Shown: positions 18,718 through 28,431, counted from the stretch's first letter. The stretch: DNA of 64,000 bases from Sphingobacterium alkalisoli (GCF_005049105.1 NZ_SUKA01000007.1:212144-276143); one strand, 5' to 3'. Notes: generated by a model not told the origin, from the sequence alone. Numbers and translations are program-made.

Positions 18718-19407
18718 CTATTGATATTTTTCGCTAAACCTTTTAAAGAAGTAAATATTCCATAAGATCATCATATAACCGTATACCGCGTCCTCGACGG
18801 GTACAGTACCTATACGGATTCCCATAAAATGATCGCTATTATAATTCACGATGGGTTGGTCCAATCCAGTGCCAGTAAGCACTCCATTCACCATAAAAAA
18901 ACCTGGAAGCAGTATGGTATACACAAATGACAATTTACCGATCCAGGATACCTTCGCGATAAACTTCAAATACACTAGTGATAGCCCGGTCAAAAGAAAC
19001 GTGATAAACGGATATATTAAGGCTACGGTCAATAGCGCACAAACCAAGCACAGAACAATAGCAAGGACTGAAAAATAGAAGTCTATTTTAGGCTTCCAAT
19101 CCAACTCAAAGAACTTATCCAAGCAAAAGTAGGTAAACACGCAGGAGAACGGTATACAGACAAAAAAAAGCCATTCTTCGACCGGCAAACCTAGCAAACG
19201 AACACCCAAGAGGTAGGTATCATTAAACCACCACACGCCCATCCTCGTAAACCATGCATCCCACACAATAAACGGGATCAACACCAAAACAGCACTTTTA
19301 ATAAAGGGTACAAAAAACCGATTAAACTTTATTTTAGGATGAAATGAAAAAATAAAGCAGACAATTACCGCGAAAAAATTGATCAGCAAATAAGTGTAGT
19401 GCAACAT
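18718..19407 (-). CDS. Lycopene beta-cyclase, fused CrtYc-CrtYd type
   Basis: A 229-residue, highly hydrophobic protein with about six or seven membrane helices. It holds two related halves, each with a P-V-E-(E/D) motif: P-V-E-E-W-L-F-F in the first and P-V-E-D-A-V-Y-G in the second. This is the fused form of the heterodimeric lycopene cyclase found in Bacteroidota and halophiles. It would close both ends of lycopene to beta-carotene in the inner membrane. It sits between crtZ (28 bp) and idi. Confidence 0.88.
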   Translation of the reverse strand: MLHYTYLLINFFAVIVCFIFSFHPKIKFNRFFVPFIKSAVLVLIPFIVWDAWFTRMGVWWFNDTYLLGVRLLGLPVEEWLFFVCIPFSCVFTYFCLDKFFELDWKPKIDFYFSVLAIVLCLVCALLTVALIYPFITFLLTGLSLVYLKFIAKVSWIGKLSFVYTILLPGFFMVNGVLTGTGLDQPIVNYNSDHFMGIRIGTVPVEDAVYGYMMILWNIYFFKRFSEKYQ

Positions 19408-19435
19408 AATATTATACTTCTTAATTAGTTAAATA

Positions 19436-19894
19436 TTAAGCTCTTTTATTTTTAAAATACATTTTGAAATACTTGATAGGTACCCATAAAAAGCCAAAAC
19501 ATTCCCCCTCCCTTTTTCCCGTATGTTTGTGATGCTGCTTGTGCGCCCTTCTAATCGCCAACAGATATGGATTTTGCGTATTTCGTAGCAGCTTAATGCG
19601 TTGATGAATGAAAATATCATGCACAAAGAAGTACGAAAACCCATATATTGTAATACCCAATCCGATATAGAACCAGTAATTGAAGCCTTGTAGCGATCCA
19701 TAATACATTAATGCAAAAGCAGGAATCGCAAAAATGATAAAGAAGTAATCATTCTTCTCCACTTTTCCTTCGTGATCATGGTCATGATGATCTTTATGTA
19801 AATACCATAAGAAACCGTGCATGATATACTTATGCGTACACCATGTAAAACCTTCCATCAGCAGAAATGTTACTACTACGATTAATACACTCAT
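19436..19894 (-). CDS. crtZ: Beta-carotene hydroxylase
   Basis: A 152-residue membrane di-iron hydroxylase of the fatty acid hydroxylase/CrtZ family. The histidine clusters are H-K-Y-I-M-H (about 17-22), H-K-D-H-H-D-H (about 30-36), H-D-I-F-I-H (about 91-96) and H-K-Q-H-H-K-H (about 117-123). It would convert beta-carotene to beta-cryptoxanthin and zeaxanthin. The start codon lies one base after the stop of the SRPBCC gene, so the two are tightly coupled. Confidence 0.9.
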   Translation of the reverse strand: MSVLIVVVTFLLMEGFTWCTHKYIMHGFLWYLHKDHHDHDHEGKVEKNDYFFIIFAIPAFALMYYGSLQGFNYWFYIGLGITIYGFSYFFVHDIFIHQRIKLLRNTQNPYLLAIRRAHKQHHKHTGKREGECFGFLWVPIKYFKMYFKNKRA

Positions 19895-19895
19895 A

Positions 19896-20357
19896 TCATT
19901 TTTTATTAAATTCTTTCTCTAATACTTGAAACCGGAAATCGAATATGGTTTCCAATTTCTGCTTTACAAGAAGGCGATGTACCCAATCTCCGAGCAACCC
20001 AAAAGGCAATTCATAGTCAATTATGTCCGTCATCCGTACGCCATCTTCATTTTCGGCGAAATGATGTTGGTGGTTCCACAGTTTATACGGGCCTTTTCTC
20101 TGGTAATCCGTAAAACAGACTAAAGGCATTACTTTCGTAATCTCGGTCTGCCATTTCATGGGTATGCCCAGCAAGGGTGTAACATTATAGTCGATTAACA
20201 TACCTTCATATATACCACCCTCTTCCAGTTCTGATCTAACTTTAAATTTCATTTCTGGAGGAGTTAGAACGGACAGATTCGAAGGCGAGGAAAAAAAAGC
20301 CCACGCCGTTTCAATATCCGTACACAATTGCTGTTCTCTATAGAGTAGATACCTCAT
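19896..20357 (-). CDS. SRPBCC-fold protein in carotenoid operon
   Basis: A 153-residue protein of the START/SRPBCC superfamily, similar to the polyketide-cyclase/CDK-inhibitor-like group. Visible features are F-S-S-P-S-N-L-S near residue 25, T-P-P-E-M-K-F, and F-A-E-N-E-D-G-V-R-M-T-D with the C-terminal helix D-F-R-F-Q-V-L-E-K-E. The fold binds hydrophobic ligands in a deep cavity. Between crtB and crtZ it could bind a carotenoid or precursor, but no catalytic role is evident. It probably has no signal peptide. Confidence 0.75.
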   Translation of the reverse strand: MRYLLYREQQLCTDIETAWAFFSSPSNLSVLTPPEMKFKVRSELEEGGIYEGMLIDYNVTPLLGIPMKWQTEITKVMPLVCFTDYQRKGPYKLWNHQHHFAENEDGVRMTDIIDYELPFGLLGDWVHRLLVKQKLETIFDFRFQVLEKEFNKK

Positions 20358-20393
20358 ATCCGTTATTGTTATTATATTCGATTTGTAATCCTA

Positions 20394-21230
20394 TCACAAC
20401 ATTGCTAATTTATATTGAAAATAACTGCTCATCATCAGCGAAAGCTTCTTTCCGTTATTAATACGTATGCGTTGATGGATGATCTTATCAGCCGGCGTAC
20501 GCTTAATCTTATTAAATAAAGACACGTAATAGGTATAAGCAAGATACACACCATATTTTGCCGATGTGGGCAACATTTTGATTCCACTTAAAGCAATATC
20601 AAATTCCTCTTTGATCTCCTTCTCGATGGTCGCTTTTACTTCGCAGGTAAATGCATTCATGTCTACAGCCGGGAAATAGGTTCTTCCCAAGATATGAAAA
20701 TCCTCCTTCAAGTCGCGTAAAAAATTCACCTTTTGAAAAGCCGATCCTAACTTCATCGCATATGGCTTAAGGCGTTCATACTCCGACTTATTCCCTTGCA
20801 CAAAAACCTGCAGGCACATTAGGCCCACCACCTCTGCAGAGCCAAGGATATAGGTATCGTATAATTCAGAGTTATAATCAATCTGCTTCAGATCCATTTC
20901 CATGCTTTTTAGAAAGGTATCAATCAACTCCGTGTCTATCTGATATTGATGCACCACATGTTGAAAAGCATTCAGTATAGGATTCAAGGAGATTTTTTCA
21001 TCCAAGGCCTCCTGAGTCTGTTCTCTAAAGCGCTTCATTAATCGTTCTTTATCGTAATTATGGAAACTATCGACAATCTCGTCAGCCAGGCGTACATAGC
21101 CGTAAATAGCATAAATAGCAGGGCGAATATCTTCATTCAAAGCCAAAATGCCCAAAGAAAAACTAGTACTGTATTTCTTTGTCGTCTCTATGCTGACTTT
21201 AAGAGACAGCTCGTCGAATAAATGTTTCAT
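20394..21230 (-). CDS. crtB: Phytoene synthase
   Basis: A 278-residue trans-isoprenyl diphosphate synthase of the squalene/phytoene synthase family. The first Asp-rich motif is R-L-A-D-E-I-V-D (about 46-53) and the second N-F-L-R-D-L-K-E-D (about 168-176), the Mg-diphosphate sites. It condenses two geranylgeranyl diphosphates to phytoene, the first committed carotenoid step. It follows crtI by 16 bp. Confidence 0.92.
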   Translation of the reverse strand: MKHLFDELSLKVSIETTKKYSTSFSLGILALNEDIRPAIYAIYGYVRLADEIVDSFHNYDKERLMKRFREQTQEALDEKISLNPILNAFQHVVHQYQIDTELIDTFLKSMEMDLKQIDYNSELYDTYILGSAEVVGLMCLQVFVQGNKSEYERLKPYAMKLGSAFQKVNFLRDLKEDFHILGRTYFPAVDMNAFTCEVKATIEKEIKEEFDIALSGIKMLPTSAKYGVYLAYTYYVSLFNKIKRTPADKIIHQRIRINNGKKLSLMMSSYFQYKLAML

Positions 21231-21246
21231 AATCTTATCTTTTCGT

Positions 21247-22719
21247 TTATAAAAAGCATTGTTTACACACTTCGTTCGCTACAATTTTTCCAGATATGAT
21301 AGATGGAGGTACCCCCGGTCCTGGCACCGTTAACTGTCCGGTGTAAAACAAGTTTTTCACCTTCTTGTTGCGCACCGCAGGTTTAAATACGGCCGTCTGT
21401 CGCAGGGTATTTGCCAATCCATAAGCATTTCCTTTAAATGCATGATAATCCTCCATAAAATCCGCAATACAAAAGCTTCTCTTGTAACGGATGCCGTCAA
21501 TTAAACCTGTTGTACCCGTGTGCCTCTCCAACCTCGTAATCATCTGCTTAAAGTACTGCTCCCGAATAGATTCCCCATCATTCAATCCAGTAGCAATAGG
21601 CATCAGTAAAAAGATGTTTTCATGTCCGATTGGCGCCACCTCTGGATCGGTTTTCGACGGACAACAAACATAGAATAACGGATTAGTAGGCCAGATTTTC
21701 TCCTCGTAAATCTCCTTAGCCTGTTGGTACAGATCGTGCTCAAAAAACAGCGTATGGTGCTTTAGATTAGGAATTCTGCGATCGAATCCCAGGTAATAGA
21801 TCAGACAGGAAGGAGCAAACGTGCGAGATTCCCAATACGCTTCTCCGTAGTTTCTATACTCCTCATCCAACAACATCTGTTCAGTATGGTGGTAGTCAGC
21901 AGAAGAAATGATAGCATCAGCAATACAAAAATCATTGTTCACTCGGATACCACGGGCAGATCCATCCTTCACCTCAATATGTTCCACCTCCGCATTACAA
22001 TGAAATTTCACACCTAGCCTTTCGGCGATCGCAGTCATGCCCTCTATAATTTTCACAAAACCACCCATAGGATACCAGGTACCCATTCTGTATCCCCCAT
22101 AATTCATCAAGCTATATAAAGCAGGAATATTGTCGGGCATAGCACCCAAAAAAATAACCGGAAATTCCATTAAAGTAACCAGTTTAGGGTGTTTGAAAAA
22201 CTTACGCACAAACTGGCTAAAATCGCTTAACAAATCCAGTTTAAATGCACTTTTAGCTATTTTTAGGGATACAAATTCAAACCAAGAGTGACATGGTTTA
22301 TTCACAAAATCCATCATGCCCACTTCATATTTATATTTCGCATCTGCCATAAAGCGATCCAGCTGGACCGCTGCCCCCTCTTCAATACGATCAAATAGCG
22401 CTTTCATCTCCGTATAATCGGCAGGAAGTGCAATCACTTCATCCTCGAAAACCATCTCAAATTGTGGATTAAGCTCGACCAATTCATAGAAATCAGAAGC
22501 TTTATAACCAAAATCGTTAAAGAAATTTTCGATCACATCAGGCATCCAATACCAGCTTGGGCCCATATCAAACGTATAGCCTCTATCAGTCGTAAACTGT
22601 CTGGCCCTTCCACCCAAGGTGTTGTTTTTTTCATAGACATGTACGTCATGGCCCTCTTTTGCGGCGTATGCCGCCGCCGCAATACCTGAAAATCCAGAAC
22701 CAATTATAACAATCTTCAT
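21247..22719 (-). CDS. crtI: Phytoene desaturase
   Basis: A 490-residue FAD-dependent desaturase. The dinucleotide-binding motif G-S-G-F-S-G begins at residue 7 and is followed by E-K-N-N-T-L-G-G-R-A-R. The CrtI C-terminal signature with L-F-Y-T-G-Q-L-T-V-P-G-P-G-V-P-P-S is intact. It introduces double bases of the polyene, taking phytoene to lycopene. It is the first enzyme gene of the operon, about 55 bp after the MarR regulator. Confidence 0.93.
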   Translation of the reverse strand: MKIVIIGSGFSGIAAAAYAAKEGHDVHVYEKNNTLGGRARQFTTDRGYTFDMGPSWYWMPDVIENFFNDFGYKASDFYELVELNPQFEMVFEDEVIALPADYTEMKALFDRIEEGAAVQLDRFMADAKYKYEVGMMDFVNKPCHSWFEFVSLKIAKSAFKLDLLSDFSQFVRKFFKHPKLVTLMEFPVIFLGAMPDNIPALYSLMNYGGYRMGTWYPMGGFVKIIEGMTAIAERLGVKFHCNAEVEHIEVKDGSARGIRVNNDFCIADAIISSADYHHTEQMLLDEEYRNYGEAYWESRTFAPSCLIYYLGFDRRIPNLKHHTLFFEHDLYQQAKEIYEEKIWPTNPLFYVCCPSKTDPEVAPIGHENIFLLMPIATGLNDGESIREQYFKQMITRLERHTGTTGLIDGIRYKRSFCIADFMEDYHAFKGNAYGLANTLRQTAVFKPAVRNKKVKNLFYTGQLTVPGPGVPPSIISGKIVANEVCKQCFL

Positions 22720-22773
22720 AACCGATTATTTTTTACCATTTCTACTGTCTCTATTACCTTGGATCATCGTAAA

Positions 22774-23442
22774 TCATTCCGTATTTCGGATATATTCCTT
22801 GTAGGCCACGTCCAACAGTTGTGTTGGATCCACATTTTTGTGATAAATGGGCTGGTGGAAATTCTCCAATTTATTTAGGAGATGAATAAGTTCCAATTTC
22901 TCTTTTAGATTCAGATTTCCGGTTACAATCATCGTTGCCTGACGGATTTTGTCCATCTGGTTTTCTATGGCCAGTACGCCTGCCTCCGTTATCGTAATCA
23001 CTTTACTACGTTTATCTACTTCCGAATCCGTCTGTGACACCCATCCTTGCTGGATCAATCGATTAATAATCTGTATACCAGAAGGTTTCTCATGAACATT
23101 CCGTTGTATGAGCTGCATCTTGGTCATCGCCCCGAAAGTGCGCAAATTAATTAAGTAAATAAATTCCTCCTGAGTGGAGAAGGCCGAGCCCGATATAGCC
23201 GACTTCGAATAGGATTTCGCATAGCGGTTTAACTGCACGAGCAACGTATTGATCGCACTTTCCGGACTTCTTCCTTTCTCCTTACCTTCCCAATAGGGCT
23301 CATAAAGGGTAAACGTGGAATTATTGTCCAACAGCCATTGGATAAAGCCCTCCTTAGATCTTGGATACAACGTGTTTTTTTCAGCTTCTTGCTCAAAATC
23401 TTCCATTAATCCAATGATATCTTTTAATAGATTATATTTCAT
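22774..23442 (-). CDS. MarR-family transcriptional regulator of the carotenoid operon
   Basis: A 222-residue protein with a winged-helix MarR domain at about 90-190. The recognition-helix region includes T-K-M-Q-L-I-Q-R-N-V-H-E-K-P-S-G, and the wing includes V-D-K-R-S-K-V-I-T-I-T-E-A-G. It is longer at the N-terminus than a typical MarR (about 140-160 residues). As the first gene of the operon it probably controls its own promoter and the crt genes; a candidate promoter and dyad lie just upstream. Confidence 0.85.
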   Translation of the reverse strand: MKYNLLKDIIGLMEDFEQEAEKNTLYPRSKEGFIQWLLDNNSTFTLYEPYWEGKEKGRSPESAINTLLVQLNRYAKSYSKSAISGSAFSTQEEFIYLINLRTFGAMTKMQLIQRNVHEKPSGIQIINRLIQQGWVSQTDSEVDKRSKVITITEAGVLAIENQMDKIRQATMIVTGNLNLKEKLELIHLLNKLENFHQPIYHKNVDPTQLLDVAYKEYIRNTE

Positions 23443-23466
23443 TTTTAAAAAAAATCAATAATAGTA

Positions 23467-23497
23467 CAAATATATACTTTTTATAATAAATAAAAGT
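23467..23497 (-). promoter_or_regulatory. Candidate -7 element and dyad upstream of the carotenoid operon
   Basis: On the minus strand TATATTTG (23467-23474) exactly fits TAnnTTTG and lies 25 bp before the MarR start. Immediately upstream at 23476-23497 is an imperfect dyad with ACTTTT and AAAAGT arms, where a repressor would compete with polymerase. The region is very AT-rich, so the dyad could be chance. Confidence 0.4.
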
Positions 23498-23572
23498 AAA
23501 AATAAACACTTATTTACAACACTTGAGAACTATTCCCCAAAAATCATCACTAGAATAGGGATATATACGCAT

Positions 23573-23611
23573 AAAAAGATAGGATGCCTTTTTGGGGCAT
23601 CCTATCTTTTT
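23573..23611 (-). terminator. Strong intrinsic terminator of the SusCD-TlpA operon
   Basis: A 16-bp stem (23573-23588 with 23596-23611) built on GATAGGATGCC and GGCATCCTATC, flanked by A and T tracts. It lies 30 bp after the stop of the TlpA gene at 23641 and closes that operon. Confidence 0.88.
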
Positions 23612-23640
23612 ATTGGCAAACATTAACCGATCTTGCTTTA

Positions 23641-24783
23641 CTATTCTCCAAAAAGCTCTTGGAGCTTTTTGTCTAGCCCCTCGCCACGCAGATCTTTTGC
23701 AATGATCTTTCCATTGGGATCGACCAAGAAGTTCATAGGTATTGCTTTGATTTCATAGAGTACACCTGCCTCATTATCCCAACCTTTTAAATCACCTACT
23801 TGTTTCCAAGTCAAGCCATCGTCTTGGATTGCTTTTAGCCATTTTGCTTTATCGGCTGCCTTATCCATAGATACACCTAAAATTTCAAACCTATCCTTCT
23901 GGTATCTTGCATACGCTTTGACTAAATTAGGATTCTCCCTGCGGCAAGGTGCGCACCACGATGCCCAGAAATCTACCAATACATATTTACCTCTGTAATC
24001 GGATAGCTTCACGGGATTTCCATCTATATCCGGTTGCACAAAATTAGGTGCTTCTACGCCCTCCTGTGTTTTTTTTACGGTCGCAATTCGTGCGGCGACC
24101 TCCTTGCCCAAAATAGAATTTTGCAATGCTGGATCCAATGTAGCAAATACCTTTTCTGCCGCTACTGCATCGAACTCAGGCGGTAGCGTCGAGTTAAAAG
24201 CCATCAATGCCATGTAGCTCTTTGGGTTTTTCGACACAAAGTCCATTTTCGCATCGATAGTTTGCTGCTGAATGATCGCAGCACGGTCCTCCAGCGTCTG
24301 GATGTATTTCGGATCTTGCTGATCCGCCAGCGATTTCGACTTGTATTCCGCATCTAACGCATCATACTGATCATAGATTGGTTTCAACATCGCGTTCACT
24401 CTTTCATTCTCCGCATTAAGAGGGGATCCGGATATTTTTGCATTTTTGATAGAATCTGTGGACACAAATTTAATTGTTGTGCCTTCGATTAAAAACGGCA
24501 ATACATCCTGTTTAGCAGGTTTTGCTGGATCAAAAGGAAGATCATCATGAATAATGCGCAAATGAGCTTCCATCGGCGAAGGAATTGTGCCCTTAAATTC
24601 AAATTTACCATTTTTGATATATACCGAATCTATCTTTGGATTTCCGCCGCTGTTTAATCGCAAAAATGCCTTCGCAGGCTTATTCAGTTTACCTACTTGG
24701 CCTTGAATCGTATAGTTCTGCTGCGCAAACCCCAAGACCGGCAATGCACAAACTAGCATTAAAATGCGTTTCATATTTTTCAT
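23641..24783 (-). CDS. TlpA-family thioredoxin-like protein with DUF4369-type N-terminus
   Basis: A 380-residue exported protein (signal ending V-L-G-F-A). An N-terminal DUF4369-like beta domain (about 22-115) is followed by a helical linker and a C-terminal thioredoxin domain (about 244-380) with W-A-S-W-C-A-P-C, redox cysteines 277 and 280. It should act as a periplasmic thiol-disulfide reductase. Its start overlaps the stop of the S41 protease gene. A second TlpA-like gene two positions upstream in the operon suggests non-redundant roles. Confidence 0.9.
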   Translation of the reverse strand: MKNMKRILMLVCALPVLGFAQQNYTIQGQVGKLNKPAKAFLRLNSGGNPKIDSVYIKNGKFEFKGTIPSPMEAHLRIIHDDLPFDPAKPAKQDVLPFLIEGTTIKFVSTDSIKNAKISGSPLNAENERVNAMLKPIYDQYDALDAEYKSKSLADQQDPKYIQTLEDRAAIIQQQTIDAKMDFVSKNPKSYMALMAFNSTLPPEFDAVAAEKVFATLDPALQNSILGKEVAARIATVKKTQEGVEAPNFVQPDIDGNPVKLSDYRGKYVLVDFWASWCAPCRRENPNLVKAYARYQKDRFEILGVSMDKAADKAKWLKAIQDDGLTWKQVGDLKGWDNEAGVLYEIKAIPMNFLVDPNGKIIAKDLRGEGLDKKLQELFGE

Positions 24784-26438
24784 TACTTTATTTTTTGTGT
24801 TGTTTTCTCGTATTCTGTTCCTTTACTCAATAACTGTTTATAGCGCTTTTCATCGCGCAAAACAAGTAATGCTTCTTTAAAACTCTGATTTGCTTCGTTT
24901 CGTACCCGCGCCATGTAATCGCCACCAGTGTATAAAAGCGATCCGATCTGCGCTTTCAACTGCACATCAATGGAAGCATGTGCCGCTACATGATCTTCAG
25001 CAGGGATTTCGATCGACAGATTACGTGCATATGCCACCAATTGACCATGAACCTCAAACGGAACCTTGAAGCGGGTATTGAAGCTGTTAAAATCAGGATA
25101 CGCCTTAAGTAGAGCCGCTCTGTTTTGCTGTACGAACTCGAAACCTCCTTTTGATACAATACCCTTGTTCATCAACTTGGACATCCAATCGCTATATACA
25201 TTTGTATCAATAGGAACGAATTGGTCTGGCATAATTCCGCCACCACCATAGACAATCCTATTCGTATTTAAGGTCTTAAATTTTAAGGAATCCGAAAATT
25301 GAACATGCCCCTCTTCTACTAATTCCTTTGATTCCAATCGACGACTAAAATCCTGAAAATAATCTTCTTTTCCATTGTTATAGGGTTTCTGAATCGACCG
25401 ACCTGACGGTGTGTAATAGCGGGCACCAGTCAACTGCATTTCAGAACCATCCGAAAGAGGAACAGGTCGCTGCATTAAACCTTTTCCAAAGCTGCGCCGC
25501 CCTATTACCACTGCTCTATCCCAGTCCTGTAAAGCTCCAGTCACAATTTCACTCGACGAGGCTGTCGACTCATCGATCAAAACCACCAATTCGCCTTCGT
25601 AAAACCTACCGAATCCACCCGTAAAGTAATAATCCTTGCCGCCTTCGTTAGGCACCGAATAGAACACTATTTTTTCTTTGGGTAAAAACTCGTCTACCAC
25701 ACCTATTGCTGATTCCACATATCCGCCGCCGTTACTTTGCAAGTCTAAGATCAACTTTGTCATGCCTTGTTCCTGAAGCATTTTGATGGCATCATCAATC
25801 TCAGGCCTTGTCGTACGATTGAAGATAGACAATCCAATATAGCCTATCTCGCTATCTACCATATAGCTCTCCCGCACCGATTTCTCCAAAATATTTTCGC
25901 GTACGATACTTATTGTCCGTGCTTGGCTCGCTCCTGGAGAAAGAATATCCAATACGACTTCGGTGTCTTTATCACCACGAAGCTTCAGCATAATTTCCTT
26001 ATTTCCCCAACTTTCGCCTTCAATAGATTCACCATCTATACGTACAATTTGATCGCCAACTCGTATGCCTGCACGGATCGCAGGTCCATCCGGATTGACG
26101 CCAGTTACAAACGTATTCCCGTCATTTTTTAGGAACTGAATCCCCATTCCTGCAAAACTGCCGCTCATGGCCTCGCGCATGGCCTCAGCTTCCTCGCGGC
26201 TCGTGTAGCGCGAGTGAGGATCTAAATCAGCAATCATTGCCTTTATCGCCGCATCGACTAAATGTTCTTCATTTACTTGATCCACGTAATTCTCCTGAAT
26301 AAGCCTCAGAGCCTCTTCAAATTTGTATTTGGGGTTCATTTGTGCCTGTAAAGAAAGACTCAAACCGATTAAGCCCACAAGCAGCCCCGTCCCTTTTCTG
26401 TTCATATGTTGTGCTAGATTAAGCTCTTTATTTTTCAT
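24783..26438 (-). CDS. S41-family C-terminal processing protease
   Basis: A 551-residue exported peptidase. The frame starts at 26438 and overlaps the preceding gene by 11 bases; a start at 26405 would give a neater signal peptide. In the longer numbering, the N-terminal helical part is followed by a PDZ domain (about 90-175, F-A-G-M-G-I-Q-F then G-D-Q-I-V-R-I-D-G). The S41 catalytic domain has T-A-S-S-S-E (serine near 294-296) and the general base Lys319 in F-G-K-G. It cleaves proteins near their C-termini in the periplasm. Its place between two TlpA genes and after SusCD points to peptide processing (inference). Confidence 0.9.
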   Translation of the reverse strand: MKNKELNLAQHMNRKGTGLLVGLIGLSLSLQAQMNPKYKFEEALRLIQENYVDQVNEEHLVDAAIKAMIADLDPHSRYTSREEAEAMREAMSGSFAGMGIQFLKNDGNTFVTGVNPDGPAIRAGIRVGDQIVRIDGESIEGESWGNKEIMLKLRGDKDTEVVLDILSPGASQARTISIVRENILEKSVRESYMVDSEIGYIGLSIFNRTTRPEIDDAIKMLQEQGMTKLILDLQSNGGGYVESAIGVVDEFLPKEKIVFYSVPNEGGKDYYFTGGFGRFYEGELVVLIDESTASSSEIVTGALQDWDRAVVIGRRSFGKGLMQRPVPLSDGSEMQLTGARYYTPSGRSIQKPYNNGKEDYFQDFSRRLESKELVEEGHVQFSDSLKFKTLNTNRIVYGGGGIMPDQFVPIDTNVYSDWMSKLMNKGIVSKGGFEFVQQNRAALLKAYPDFNSFNTRFKVPFEVHGQLVAYARNLSIEIPAEDHVAAHASIDVQLKAQIGSLLYTGGDYMARVRNEANQSFKEALLVLRDEKRYKQLLSKGTEYEKTTQKIK

Positions 26439-28431
26439 TCTTTAAAATCTCGATAGCCAAAGACAATTCATCCATCAATTTGCTTGGACTTCCGGAGTAA
26501 CCACCCGAACAATAACGTACTTTACCATCTTTAACAATAATTTTGCGCGGAATAGAAGAATCACCGAACAGCGGCACAAGTTGTTTAAAAACAAAATCCT
26601 GCTCATTTGTTCTTGGATTAACCGAGTCGTGTAATAAATTAAACTGATATCCCTCACCCCGTACAAAATTGACCGACTTGCTTTTATAGTCTCCTGTCTG
26701 CATTGTCCCCACCATATATACTGCCACCGCTTTATCATCTTTATATTTATCGACCAATAGCTGCATACCCGGGAAAGCCATAATACAAGGACGACACCAC
26801 GTAGCCCAAAAGTCTACCACCACAATCTTTCCATTCCAATCTGCTGGCGTCACAAAAAGCCCATCAGCATTTTCTAGACGGAATGTCGGCATCGTGTAGT
26901 TGACCCAATGCTGATCGACATAAGCTCTCATTTCCGCTTTCTCCTCGTCAGATCGTAGATTAGAAACATACGCTTCATACCCCTCTTCATTTCCATTATG
27001 TTGTTTAAGATATATCGATTTCAGCTTATCAAACATCTTTGGTGTCATGGCATTCTCGCGTGCGCTCATCTCCAAGAGTGGAAGAATTTGCTTATCATCT
27101 TGCAGTCCTTCTAAAACCTGTAAGTTGATCTCATTCAACTCTGCATTGCTGTATTTACCAGCTTCAGAAAGTTCAAAAAAATACGTTCTTGCTGCTTTAT
27201 ACTTCTTCAGATCATTTAACAACGAAATATGCGTAAACAGCCTGTCATCCAGCTGATTTAACATATTGGAATCAGCTTTTGCCTTATTATTAAAATCATT
27301 GAGGTACGAACCATCGTTTTTTCTAGCCATAAGTTTAGGTAATATGGCTTCTGAAATTTGGTATAAGGTATCTTGTCCTATCGTTTTAAACATATAGGCA
27401 CGCATGATGTTCCAGCGCATCAGTTCATTTCCCGTACGGAAATCGATGTCGTCGTATAGGGCTATAAATTTATCAAACTGCTTCGTGTCAAAATATCCAG
27501 ATCCTATACCACGGTACACGGCATAATAAAGAAACCCTTGATTATTTGGATTTTCCTGCCATTCTTTTAACGGAAAGCGTTTCAAAAAATCTTCATAAGA
27601 TGTGGTCGCTTGATGGATATCCGAGCTGCTCTCGATGGTATTATTATAGGCTACAAAGCGAGCTGAAGCTCCTTTGGGAAACTGCGTCATGATTCGTGAC
27701 TCGATGCGCTGTGTCAATACATTATCCTTCAAACGAAATTTCGTATACTGATAAAGTTCGCCTAAAGCTTCTTCGCTTAGATTTTTATCCGCTAACGATT
27801 TATTAATAAATTGCGATGCATAAGCATTGAAGTCGCTTCCCAAAGCAAGTTGCTGTAGCCTTAATAAAGTCTCAAAGTACTTCAAATACTGCTCGCCGGA
27901 TAAAGCTTGTTCTTTCACCGCTAACGCTTTGAGGTAGCCTGCGTCGAGCGGAGCTGGATCTACAGTATAGTATCCAAATGTACCACCTGCAGCGATTTCA
28001 GGAGCTTGAAAGGCCGCTTCGCCTAGATAAGCACCTGGTATGGGATTGCCTTGCATATCTGCTAATGCGACAGCATATCCTTTATTGTTGTTGTTATCGA
28101 AAACATCCGGCTGGTTGATGTCGCCTTGAAAAAACTTGACACCGATTAAGGCCGTGCTAGGCATGACTGCAACTTGTACAGTCCACAGCCCTTCCTCATT
28201 CTTCACCATTTTCAGGCTTTCGCGCTTCCAACGAAAATTATCATAGATAAAGAGTGCAGCTTGTACTTCATCACTAAACTCCAAATCTTTATTCCGCGCA
28301 TCATATACGATTTGAAGGGCCTCTCCACCTTTAGGCTGTCTCTGTTTAAAAACACTGCTATCGTATCGAGGCTGAGCATACAATGTCGCCTGGGCCATTA
28401 ACAACAGTAAAAGAATCATCTGCTTTTTCAT
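26428..28431 (-). CDS. Large TlpA-like thioredoxin-domain protein
   Basis: About 667 residues from the ATG at 28431, which begins a clean signal peptide (M-K-K-Q-M-I-L-L-L-L-L); an ATG at 28476 would add 15 residues. A beta-rich N-terminal domain is followed by a long helical, TPR-like middle. The C-terminal thioredoxin domain has W-A-T-W-C-R-P-C near residue 560 in the longer frame. The size, with a helical repeat region before the redox domain, suggests it docks a partner or peptide. It lies in the same operon between SusD and the S41 protease. Confidence 0.85.
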   Translation of the reverse strand: MKKQMILLLLLMAQATLYAQPRYDSSVFKQRQPKGGEALQIVYDARNKDLEFSDEVQAALFIYDNFRWKRESLKMVKNEEGLWTVQVAVMPSTALIGVKFFQGDINQPDVFDNNNNKGYAVALADMQGNPIPGAYLGEAAFQAPEIAAGGTFGYYTVDPAPLDAGYLKALAVKEQALSGEQYLKYFETLLRLQQLALGSDFNAYASQFINKSLADKNLSEEALGELYQYTKFRLKDNVLTQRIESRIMTQFPKGASARFVAYNNTIESSSDIHQATTSYEDFLKRFPLKEWQENPNNQGFLYYAVYRGIGSGYFDTKQFDKFIALYDDIDFRTGNELMRWNIMRAYMFKTIGQDTLYQISEAILPKLMARKNDGSYLNDFNNKAKADSNMLNQLDDRLFTHISLLNDLKKYKAARTYFFELSEAGKYSNAELNEINLQVLEGLQDDKQILPLLEMSARENAMTPKMFDKLKSIYLKQHNGNEEGYEAYVSNLRSDEEKAEMRAYVDQHWVNYTMPTFRLENADGLFVTPADWNGKIVVVDFWATWCRPCIMAFPGMQLLVDKYKDDKAVAVYMVGTMQTGDYKSKSVNFVRGEGYQFNLLHDSVNPRTNEQDFVFKQLVPLFGDSSIPRKIIVKDGKVRYCSGGYSGSPSKLMDELSLAIEILKNEK

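Noticed and set aside
26438..26438. Frameshift or fusion between the large TlpA and S41 genes
   Set aside because: The 11-base overlap is simple translational coupling; both proteins are complete with separate signals.
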